A stretch of 64,000 nt of DNA from Chrysophaeum taylorii (lineage: Eukaryota > Sar > Pelagophyceae > Pelagomonadales > Pelagomonadaceae), in NCBI GenBank assembly GCA_029834535.1, contig JAQMWT010000469.1, forward strand, positions 48,721 to 112,720. Reading direction: 5' to 3'. The notes under the pieces are model-generated. The model had not been told where the DNA came from and ran no database searches. It was given only the letters and a program-made list of their open reading frames with translations. How positions within the stretch are numbered: the first letter of the stretch is position 1; each line of letters starts with the position of its first letter. This document shows positions 43,309 through 50,850 of this stretch, one piece after another. A program made the translations under genes and the position numbers.

Positions 43309-45159
43309 ATGTCAAGCGAGCGAGAAGACGAGCAGCAGCAGCAACAACGCGAAGATAAGCGCGAGTTTCCTGAGAGGACGCTGTGGATGGGCGACCTCGC
43401 GTTGGAATGGCGCGAGGAGGAGATCGTCGGAATGTTCAAGGATTCGGTGGTGAAGGTGTCGAGGCCGTTCGACCAGCGCGCCGACAGGCCCGCCCTGTAC
43501 GCCTTCATCGTCTTCGAGACGGAGGAGCTAGCGCGACAGGCGTACGACGAGCTGAATGGGCAGGCGTTGCCCGAGCCGTACCGTGGCCGGTTCCGGCTGA
43601 ACCCGCGGTGGGTGGCGCGCGCGCGCAAGCGGCGGAGGTCGTCGTCTCCTCCCGCGCGACGTACTTCGGGTTCTTCGCCGCGGCGCCGCGACCCGCCGAA
43701 CGGCGGTGGAGCACCGCGGCGATTCCACCGGCTAACGTTGTGGCCAGGGCCGCGAGCCGGCGAGGTCCCGCCGGGGGTTGCGGTTGGCAAGATATTGGAC
43801 GACTTCTCTCGGCGGTGGCTCTCGGAACCCGACGACGAGGCTTGGGCGCGAGCGTTGGAAGAGTCGCGGATTGTGGGTGCAATGGTGGATGGGGAGTTAC
43901 GGAGTCCCCAGGACCCGGTCGACGAGAGCTGGGAAAGGGTGATGCCCGTGCTGTCGAGGTCTCTAGAAGGCTACGAAATGCTCCGGCGATCTCTCGTTTT
44001 TTTGCTCGCGCTCGCCGTCTCGATCGAACTGCCCGAGGCCCGGTTTCGAGTCGCGCACGAGTGCCCCGACGGCTCGCTGCTCTGCGACATCGAATACAAA
44101 GATCCCCAGAGACTCGCGGCTTCTGTGCGGCAGCTCGTCGATCTCGACGTATCTTTTGTCGCTCGGGCGAAGAAAACGACGCGAGCCAAGGTGAGGGTCG
44201 GGGAGGACGTGCGAACTTTCGAAACCTCCAACCGCGGACTCCTGCTGGATTCCGCCCGCGGTTTGAGAGGATTTGACTTCGCGCTCGAGTCGGCCGCGCC
44301 CTACCTCAAGCTCTCGATGCGCAGCTCTAAACCCCGGACTCGTTCGAGCTCGGGCATCGCGCTGTGCGCGGGCCTCGAACCCGTCTCGTTCGACGTGCCC
44401 TACGATCCCGGGACTGTGGAGGCGATGGACGCGCATACCCAGCGCCACGGCTTGGACCGCGTCGACGCGATCAACGCACTTTTGGCCGAAGACCCCGACC
44501 TTCTCTACCAAAGGATACGCGTAGTCGAGGCTTGTTTCGCCCTCCAAATCGACAACCTCGCCGTAACTTGCGCTGGAAAAAGTGTCGTTCTGGCGGGACT
44601 CCGAGGCTCGGCCTGCGGCGCGATCGCCAAGCGTCTCGCTCTCGCGCTGGCCGCCCGCGGTGATCGCCCGAGAGAAGTCCTCGCCGACCCGGGGACGATC
44701 CGCGCGACGGGTATTTACTACCGCGTCGACCCCGAACTCTTGAGACAACCAAACCGCGAACTCCTCTGCGTCTGGTGCGACCCCCTCGACCAGCCAAACC
44801 TCGACGACCTCGCGCGCGTCTCTTCGCGGGACATTCGCGACTCCCGCGTCCTCGCCGCCTCCTGCTATGCCGGCAAGCAGCCCGCCGCCGACGTCCTCGC
44901 TCGTGACCTCCTCCTCCTCCGCAAGCCCCCGCCACCCTGCGACATCGTCTTTTCGACCTCGCTACCCTACGATCTCCACGTCCTCAAGCCCTTCATCACG
45001 CCCCACCTCCGCAACCTCAAACCTGAAGTCCCCGAGTATTTCCGCGCGACCCAGCTCCTCGCCACCCTCGACCAATTCGAGCCCATCCTCCTCGAAAACC
45101 TCCCCCCCACCTCCATCCTCAAATCAATTCTAACCGACCACGCCGACGACCTCCTCTAG
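43309..45159 (+). CDS. RRM domain fused to degenerate bacterial-type nucleoside (uridine) kinase module
   Basis: The N-terminus has a Gln-rich tail and an RNA-recognition motif at about 22-100: RNP2-like TLWMGDL and RNP1-like YAFIVFET. A Ser/Arg/Pro-rich linker follows (RKRRRSSSPPARRTSGSSPR). Residues about 225-345 resemble the ThrRS-type second additional domain that precedes the kinase in bacterial TGS-uridine kinase proteins (RRSLVFLLALAVSIELPEAR ... GFDFALESAAPYLKL). The kinase part starts near 428: VVLAGLRGSACGAIAKRLAL stands where the family has G-P-S-S-S-G-K-T-T, so the P-loop Lys is gone. QPNLDDLARVSSRDIRDSRV (about 493) and IVFSTSLPYDLHVLKPF (about 545) match conserved family blocks. 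The segment with the catalytic Asp is shortened. It is probably a pseudoenzyme with RNA-binding ability. Confidence 0.8.
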   Translation: MSSEREDEQQQQQREDKREFPERTLWMGDLALEWREEEIVGMFKDSVVKVSRPFDQRADRPALYAFIVFETEELARQAYDELNGQALPEPYRGRFRLNPRWVARARKRRRSSSPPARRTSGSSPRRRDPPNGGGAPRRFHRLTLWPGPRAGEVPPGVAVGKILDDFSRRWLSEPDDEAWARALEESRIVGAMVDGELRSPQDPVDESWERVMPVLSRSLEGYEMLRRSLVFLLALAVSIELPEARFRVAHECPDGSLLCDIEYKDPQRLAASVRQLVDLDVSFVARAKKTTRAKVRVGEDVRTFETSNRGLLLDSARGLRGFDFALESAAPYLKLSMRSSKPRTRSSSGIALCAGLEPVSFDVPYDPGTVEAMDAHTQRHGLDRVDAINALLAEDPDLLYQRIRVVEACFALQIDNLAVTCAGKSVVLAGLRGSACGAIAKRLALALAARGDRPREVLADPGTIRATGIYYRVDPELLRQPNRELLCVWCDPLDQPNLDDLARVSSRDIRDSRVLAASCYAGKQPAADVLARDLLLLRKPPPPCDIVFSTSLPYDLHVLKPFITPHLRNLKPEVPEYFRATQLLATLDQFEPILLENLPPTSILKSILTDHADDLL

Positions 45160-45403
45160 TTTTTTTGTTATGATCATCCTTACTTTTATTTACTCACGTC
45201 GTTTCAGCTCCACATTATTTGTTTGTTACTTTTTTCTTTTAGAGAATCGTCATGTGTATTATTATTATTATTATTATTATTACTGTACAAGGACCACCAC
45301 CTTGTGTGTGTGTGTGTGTTTGCGCATTTTATTCGTTCGCTGTATTTTGAAAAAAGTTGTTCTTTTTCGTGCGTACAGTCCGAAGAAGAACTTACTTTTC
45401 ATT

Positions 45404-45442
<39 letters not shown>

Positions 45443-45767
45443 TCTGCGGCACCACGCCCTGTAATTCTGGACATCCTCCATCAAGGGCGGCGGCGGCGGC
45501 GGTGGTCCTTTCTTGGCGATATTCGCTCCTGCGTCGACCATCGATGCCACCATCGCCCAGCATGGTCGCCGTCGAGCGGCGCCTGCGCAGCTACGGTCGC
45601 GATTCTCGTTTGTGGTGTGGCACCCCCCAGTGGCAGTGCGGCGCCTCCACATAGGATAGATACATTCTCTCTCTAAAGAGAGGGAAATAAAAAAAACCCT
45701 GGACTTCAAGTTTCGCATTGCATTGAAGTTGTTGGCGCGCCCGAGTTCGTTCTCTGCGAAGAAGAAT
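45160..45767. other. Intergenic, microsatellite-rich
   Basis: Contains an (ATT)n run at about 45258-45283, (GT)n at about 45304-45320 and a long (GTC)n run at 45403-45441. No gene is seen. Confidence 0.7.
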
Positions 45768-46427
45768 ATGAAGAACATGCTGATCCTGGCGACGATGGTG
45801 GGGACGGGGTTCGGGTTTCTCGCCGGCAAGGTCTCGGCGCTCCAGCAGCAGCGCGTTCTGGAGGACGAGGTGGCGCGGCTGCGGAAGGAGAACGAGGAGC
45901 TCCGCGGCGCAGAGATCTCGCGGCTCGAGAAGGAGAACGAAGAGTTGCGGAAGGCGCTCGAGCATCCGTTCGGCGAGCTCGGGCGCGCTGTGGACGTCTT
46001 CGAGCGGGGCCTCGGGACCGAGCTCGGCCGCGCGATCGACGTCTTCGAGCAGGGGGTGGGTGCTTTGACGAAACGTTTTTTTCACGAATTTCCGGTGGTT
46101 GAATTTCCAGACACGACCCCCGACCTCGACCGAGTGAAGGATGCCGTCGCCAAGGCTGTGGAGGAAAGGGGTGATCTCGGGAAAAAAGTCGAGCTCGACG
46201 CGCCGATGCAGCAGACCTACGAAGCTACCTCCGTCAACGGAAAAGTAACGAAGAAAGTATGCCTCGTGTGCCGGGCCAAGGGGGACAAGGAGGTCTCGGC
46301 CATCGTCAAGGTCCAAGCCAAGATCGAGGACGACATCCTCTGCCTCCTGGATGTGAAGCTCAACGACAAAAACCTCCTCGCGGCGGCTGACGACGACGAC
46401 GAGACGCCAGCCTCGATCGAACTGTAG
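45768..46427 (+). CDS. Membrane-anchored coiled-coil protein, unknown
   Basis: The first ATG in frame is 45768, giving 219 residues. MKNMLILATMVGTGFGFLAG is a hydrophobic anchor or signal. Residues about 23-65 form a strong coiled coil (VLEDEVARLRKENEEL, then ISRLEKENEELRKALE). Two near-identical segments follow (ELGRAVDVFERGLG and ELGRAIDVFEQGVG), an internal duplication. The C-terminal half contains a small beta-rich region (KKVCLVCRAKGDKEVSAIVK) with an acidic tail. No known family is recognised. It lies on the same strand and 72 bp upstream of the fibrillin-like gene. Confidence 0.65.
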   Translation: MKNMLILATMVGTGFGFLAGKVSALQQQRVLEDEVARLRKENEELRGAEISRLEKENEELRKALEHPFGELGRAVDVFERGLGTELGRAIDVFEQGVGALTKRFFHEFPVVEFPDTTPDLDRVKDAVAKAVEERGDLGKKVELDAPMQQTYEATSVNGKVTKKVCLVCRAKGDKEVSAIVKVQAKIEDDILCLLDVKLNDKNLLAAADDDDETPASIEL

Positions 46428-46499
46428 AGGAGGACGGACGGACGGACGGCCCCCTCCCTCTGTGACTAGAAACTAAACCCTCTTTGTTGATTGAACAAA

Positions 46500-47198
46500 A
46501 TGCGTCGAGGCTGTCTCCTTCTTCTTCTTCTTAGCGTTGTGGCAGGGATGGCCCCCATCGACGAACTCTTCCGCGCCGTACGCCTCCGCGACCAGAGCCG
46601 CATCGGCCAGCTCATCGAGCGGTGCGAGGGGTGGGGCGTCGAGACCCCCCCGAGGGTCGCCGCCTACGGCAAAGTCGTGTACGGCGCGCCCTACAGCCAC
46701 CATCACCTGCTCGGGGACGAGGTCGTCACGGTGCGCAGGCTTCCGTGGGGCCTCGTCGTGCGCCGCGGCATGATGTCGCGGGGTCTCGTCGAGTTCGAAG
46801 CTCCGCGCTACAAGATTGGTCCTTTCGTCTTCAAGGCGGGCGCGTCGACGACGGCCAAAATAAAAACAACGTATCTCGACGAGGAACTAAGAATCACGCA
46901 CGTCGACGGCCGGCCCGTCGTGCTGAAGACGATACCGAGCCACGACGCCTGGCGCGAAGTGTGTGCGGTCCAGCCGCTGGATTCGGACGACGCCGCGATC
47001 ATCCTCGCGCTCGTTTCTTGTCTCCTCGCCGTCTTGAGAGTGCTAAAGGGCATCCCAAGCCTCCTCGTCATCTTGGCGCCCTTTCTCCTCGCCATCCGCC
47101 TCTTCACCCTCAGCGACTCCCCCCCGGCCTCGGCCAACGCGACGGGGACTCCCTTCCTCTCCACCTCCGTAGCTCCCAATAACAACAAGGACGATTAG
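46500..47198 (+). CDS. PAP/fibrillin-like protein with C-terminal membrane helices
   Basis: The ATG at 46500 gives 232 residues with a cleavable signal (MRRGCLLLLLLSVVAG), as expected for a protein entering a secondary plastid through the secretory route. IKTTYLDEELRITHVDGRPV (about 118-137) resembles the T-x-Y-L-D-e-d-L-R-I-s-r-g signature of plastid lipid-associated proteins (fibrillins), which bind lipids at thylakoids and plastoglobules. Unlike most fibrillins it ends with one or two hydrophobic helices (about 165-205) and a polar tail. Its stop overlaps that of the convergent neighbour by four bases (TTAG, 47195-47198). Confidence 0.55.
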   Translation: MRRGCLLLLLLSVVAGMAPIDELFRAVRLRDQSRIGQLIERCEGWGVETPPRVAAYGKVVYGAPYSHHHLLGDEVVTVRRLPWGLVVRRGMMSRGLVEFEAPRYKIGPFVFKAGASTTAKIKTTYLDEELRITHVDGRPVVLKTIPSHDAWREVCAVQPLDSDDAAIILALVSCLLAVLRVLKGIPSLLVILAPFLLAIRLFTLSDSPPASANATGTPFLSTSVAPNNNKDD

Positions 47199-47803
47199 AC
47201 GACCGGGCTGCTGCTGCTGTACCGGACCTCGATGCGGGAGGAGGCGAGAAAAAAGGCCCCGATCAGCACGGGACATCCGAGGCCCATCGCGATGTAGGTC
47301 AGCCGGAGGGCGAGCTTGTTGGTGCTCATGTACCCGAACAACACCACCATCACCAGAAACAAGGTCGCCCCGAGCAGAAACATGCAGTGCGGGCACATGA
47401 GGTAAAAGCGGTATCGCAGGAGAAACTCCTTGGCCTGCCGACCGTTGCAGGCCGACACCTTTTTGTACAGAAAAGTTGCCGATATCGCGCTCAGCATCGC
47501 CGTCTGGATCGTCGCGAATGTCACGACGTCCTTCAAGATCTGCGTCGGGGTCTGCGGCGGGGCCACCATCGTCACCCACGAGTCGTACGAGAACCCCGTG
47601 ATCAGCGTCGCCACCACTCCCGTGTTCACGAGGTCGCTCAGCAGCCGTTCGCGGCACTCGTCGTCTTCATAACCTCCGAGGAGGTCCAGCTCCTTCCCCC
47701 CAGTGAACTCCGCGAGAAAACTCTGCAACCGGCTCAGCCGCGGCCTTCTCTTGGGAATCTCCTCCTCCTCGTAATCCTGCGGTCGCACCTCGATCGCAAC
47801 CAT
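47195..47803 (-). CDS. Four-helix integral membrane protein, unknown
   Basis: The 202-residue protein has an acidic, basic-ended cytosolic N-terminus (about 1-58) and four predicted membrane helices: about 60-82, 90-113, 130-152 and 160-186. CNGRQ and LMCPHCMFLLG place Cys pairs at the ends of helices 2 and 3, possibly a metal or disulfide site. Short loops give a compact bundle. No family is recognised. The stop codon overlaps that of the fibrillin-like gene. Confidence 0.65.
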   Translation of the reverse strand: MVAIEVRPQDYEEEEIPKRRPRLSRLQSFLAEFTGGKELDLLGGYEDDECRERLLSDLVNTGVVATLITGFSYDSWVTMVAPPQTPTQILKDVVTFATIQTAMLSAISATFLYKKVSACNGRQAKEFLLRYRFYLMCPHCMFLLGATLFLVMVVLFGYMSTNKLALRLTYIAMGLGCPVLIGAFFLASSRIEVRYSSSSPVV

Positions 47804-47932
47804 CTTCGTTAACTTTTTTTTTTGTTGTAACGCTTCGACCGACTATCTTTTTCTTCTCATGACGTCACCGCTTTATTTGGAACCTTGGGGGGAATCAAAA
47901 TCCCAAAATCAAAATCAAACATTGTTGGGAAT

Positions 47933-48392
47933 TTATTCACTGGGCTCACTTCACTAGGTTCGCTGGATTTACTTCACTTCACTTCACTTCACTTCACCGA
48001 AAATTTTCGTCCGAAGTCCAATATGTTCACTTCACGTTCATTCACTTCGGCTGACGGCCTGACCCTGACCCCGGTCTGATGAGCAAAGTCGAGCCGCGCT
48101 ACATCGCCTAAAGCAAGAAACGCTGAACCCCATCCACGGTACTCCTCCCTCGCCCCCCGAAACGCGAACGAATCTAAGAGCACCAGACCTAGGAGGCAAT
48201 AGCGCGCGGAGGGCACGGAACTGACGGGGCGCGGCAGGGACCGGCGGCGCTGGCGTTAAAAAAAAAAGTGGCGTTCACTTCACGAAGGTTCACGATGGCC
48301 ATGTAGGGTGACGTGCTCACTTCAAATCACTTCACCAATATTGCGTGGCTGGCGAAGTGGTTCACGTTCACTTGCTGAAGTGAATTCTCAAC
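47933..48392. mobile_element. Candidate non-autonomous element rich in TTCACTTC
   Basis: About ten TTCACTT/TTCACGTT units lie within 460 bp, including a (CACTT)n run at about 47970-47997. GTTGGGAATT at the left and GAGAATTCAC (minus strand) at the right give a possible weak terminal inverted repeat. Clustered subterminal motifs of this kind are usual transposase-binding arrays in miniature elements. No coding frame. Confidence 0.4.
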
Positions 48393-48522
48393 GCTGAAAT
48401 CAAATCGCGCGGCGGACGAAATTGCAGATCGATTTCTTTTTTGATGACGGACAGGGTGTCTGTCGGCTTACTTAAGGAATTAAGAGAGGCGTCAAAGGAA
48501 GAATACAGCTAGACCGCATTCT

Positions 48523-49083
48523 TCAGGACCTGCTGTTCTTCCCCGCGCGCGTGGCGGCGGCCAAGGCGCCGGCAACGACGGCCACCGTGCCGACAAACTT
48601 AACGGTGTTCTCCGGAGTAATGCGCTTCTGTATGGCGTCCTTCCAGGTGTCGGGGAGCAGGGCGTAGGCAGCCGATGCCCCGGCGACGAGCCTGGCCGCA
48701 TCGCCGAGATCACTTTCCCGCAAGAGCATCGCGGCCACGCCGAGGACGTCGTCTGACCGGGTCGCTGCCGTCGCCGCGACTTCGGCCGCGCGCACGGCGG
48801 CGCGGAAGACTCGCAGCGCGTCCTCGAACGAAAACTCGATCGGCGTCTCGCGCGCGTCGTATTCGCGGCGGCGGTCCTCGTCGCGAAGCACTTCGTAGGC
48901 TTCGGCAACCCGCTGAAACGCTCGCGTCGCATCGGGCGAACGGTTCCGGTCCGGATGCACCTTGACACTCACGCGGATATACTGTTTTCGAATCGTGGCT
49001 GTGTCGGCCTTCGCGGGCACCTCCAGCACCTCGTAGTAACTCCTGGCGCCCAACACGGCCGCGCAGGCGGCCTCATCTCCCAT
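48523..49083 (-). CDS. J-domain (DnaJ-like) co-chaperone
   Basis: Residues about 14-72 are a J domain: SYYEVLEVPAKADTATIRKQ, then VKVHPDRN with the invariant HPD that stimulates Hsp70 ATPase, then AFQRVAEAYEVLRDEDRRRE. The remaining 110 residues are Ala-rich and helical, with weakly hydrophobic segments at about 130-145 and 162-178 that may be membrane-associated. No Gly/Phe region or zinc fingers, so it is a type C J protein. A repeat of the GTCGAC family sits just upstream of its ATG. Confidence 0.9.
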   Translation of the reverse strand: MGDEAACAAVLGARSYYEVLEVPAKADTATIRKQYIRVSVKVHPDRNRSPDATRAFQRVAEAYEVLRDEDRRREYDARETPIEFSFEDALRVFRAAVRAAEVAATAATRSDDVLGVAAMLLRESDLGDAARLVAGASAAYALLPDTWKDAIQKRITPENTVKFVGTVAVVAGALAAATRAGKNSRS

Positions 49084-49090
49084 GGGTTTG

Positions 49091-49155
49091 GGTTTTTAAA
49101 GGTCGACGACTCCCATAAATGGGGGGGGGTGTGGTTTTGTGGGGTAGGAGGGATG
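49091..49155 (+). repeat. Diverged end of the GTCTTTAAATGTCGAC-type family in the 5' leader of the J-domain gene
   Basis: TTTTTAAAGGTCGACGAC is followed by a G-rich run, GTGTGGTTTTGTGGGG and AGGAGGGATGGG. Both the AAA-GTCGAC start and the GGGATG end match the copy at 55755, with the CTGCTAAG segment changed. It starts eight bases from the start codon of the divergent-facing gene and so lies in its leader. Confidence 0.5.
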
Positions 49156-49289
49156 GGCCTGCCTGACCCAGTGACGGGCGTAGATAAGTATGCGGGACCT
49201 ATAGTCTAGGGAGGTGCCTGTCGGGCGTAGGGTTTGGGTTTTAGTTCTAGGGGTGTGTTTATGCTAATAATTCGAGACGAAACCGCCTC

Positions 49290-49327
<38 letters not shown>

Positions 49328-49377
49328 ATGAATAAATAAGAAGATAAGATCTCGCTAAAATGGAGTTTGATGTCCAC

Positions 49378-50175
49378 CTAGGAAATAACAGAGGTCGCAA
49401 CGACCGGGGGTAATTCGGTGATCTTGTAGTCGGCCGGACCGGGGTAGTAGTAGGCGGCCGTGGGTTCGCGGCCGCGTCGCCTTAAGACGACACACGCGGC
49501 GACACCTATAAGAACGGCGGCGGCGGCGGAGCCGACGACGATGATAGCTAGCGTCGTCGTCGAGACGGTCTCCGATGATTTTTTGCTGGAAGAATCGAGG
49601 ACAATGGTGGGCAGGAGCGTTGGGGGGACCGTTGAGGCGTTGGTAGGCGCGGGCGCCGGGGGTGCGATCGTCGGCGCGGAGGTCGTCGGCTCGAGCGAAG
49701 GCTCGGCCGTCGGCGCCGAGATGACCGTGATGGTCCCGCAGTGGTCGAGAGAGCAGTCCGTGCAATCGTAGCAGGCGCAGCCGGTTTCGTCGACGCAGTC
49801 GCAACTGGAATAGGTAAAACATAAGCAAAATTCCGTCAGTTCGGAATTGGCGCACACGGCTGCCTCGACTCCGACATCATCGGGGTGGCCGTAGAAGCAC
49901 GCGTTTTCGGCGGAGCAGTCGTATCCCTCGTCCGTTGGCCAGCAGGACGAGCAGTCGTCGCATTCTGTGCAAGCGCATCCAGTATCCAGGCAGGCGCACG
50001 TCCCGCTGCCACAGAAACAGCCTTCCTCCAACGTCTCCTCCAACGTCACGTCAGGTGGCGTGCAGACTAGGGCCTCGAATCCAAAAGTGTCGGGGTGCGA
50101 ATAGAAGCACACGTTGGGATCAGAGCAATTCTGAGCGCCGGCGACGGCGACAATCACCCATAAGACCTTCTTCAT
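49378..50175 (-). CDS. Single-pass surface protein with duplicated Cys-rich domain
   Basis: The ATG at 50175 starts a signal peptide (MKKVLWVIVAVAGAQ). Two Cys-rich repeats follow: the first begins NVCFYSHPDTFGFEALVC and the second NACFYGHPDDVGVEAAVC, each with a run of C-x-C and C-x-x-C pairs (GCACTECDDCSSC and GCACYDCTDCS). About 28 Cys lie in 130 residues. Then comes a Pro/Thr/Ser-rich stalk of about 60 residues, likely O-glycosylated, a transmembrane helix (TTLAIIVVGSAAAAVLIGVA), a basic stop-transfer RRRGR and a short tail with AAYYYPGPADY. This is the layout of a receptor or adhesion protein. The repeat family is unknown to me. Confidence 0.75.
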   Translation of the reverse strand: MKKVLWVIVAVAGAQNCSDPNVCFYSHPDTFGFEALVCTPPDVTLEETLEEGCFCGSGTCACLDTGCACTECDDCSSCWPTDEGYDCSAENACFYGHPDDVGVEAAVCANSELTEFCLCFTYSSCDCVDETGCACYDCTDCSLDHCGTITVISAPTAEPSLEPTTSAPTIAPPAPAPTNASTVPPTLLPTIVLDSSSKKSSETVSTTTLAIIVVGSAAAAVLIGVAACVVLRRRGREPTAAYYYPGPADYKITELPPVVATSVIS

Positions 50176-50429
50176 GGATCTTTCCCCAACGTCAGCATAA
50201 TTACGCAAATATTACTAGATAGTTCTTTCTTTGTTTGTTTGTTTGACCCACAAAAGTCATGTCGCCTTTGCTGAGCTCGAGGTGCTTGCTCACGAGGTAG
50301 TCGCACGCGGATGTGAGCTCTCTCTCACTGCGCGCCGCCACTTTTCCTACCTCGAGAAAACTACTGCCAGCGTGGTTTGGTCTTCTTTTTAATCTTTTGA
50401 GCCGCCTTGCAAACCACAATATTTAATCA

Positions 50430-50702
50430 TCACATCGTATTTTTGGCTTGGAGCCGAGCGCGGAGTTTGGAGAGGTCAGGAAAAGTCTCGGGGAGGTCGA
50501 CCTTGACATTATATTTGAGGGCGTTCAGTTTCGACGCGACAGCTTCCGCCGCTTTCTTCTTCTCAGCGCGGCGCCGATGTGCGGCGGGAGCGTCCTGCAG
50601 ATCGAAGCGCGCCTGAGAGATCTTCCCGCGGAGGCGCGCGACGTCCCCGCGGCGGCGCATCTCCGCCGCCGCGATGATGACCAACAGTAGAAATACTCGC
50701 AT
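50430..50702 (-). CDS. Small signal-bearing helical protein
   Basis: The 90-residue frame starts at the ATG at 50702 with MRVFLLLVIIAAAEM, a short signal or anchor. The rest is basic and helical (RLRGKISQARFDLQDAPAAH, RRRAEKKKAAEAVASKLNAL) and ends VKVDLPETFPDLSKLRARLQ. No family recognised. It lies between two well-supported genes on the same strand, which favours a real gene, but small size keeps the call tentative. Confidence 0.5.
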   Translation of the reverse strand: MRVFLLLVIIAAAEMRRRGDVARLRGKISQARFDLQDAPAAHRRRAEKKKAAEAVASKLNALKYNVKVDLPETFPDLSKLRARLQAKNTM

Positions 50703-50850
50703 GACTCTATAATCCTATATCCTTACCCTCGCCTGGCGACCGGACGATCTTGGCCTTTTTTGGCCGACGGACGGACGGACGGACGGACGGATGCAGCAGC
50801 AGCAAAGAATGTCCAGATAGATAGACAGATAAAAACACTCATTGGGGGGG

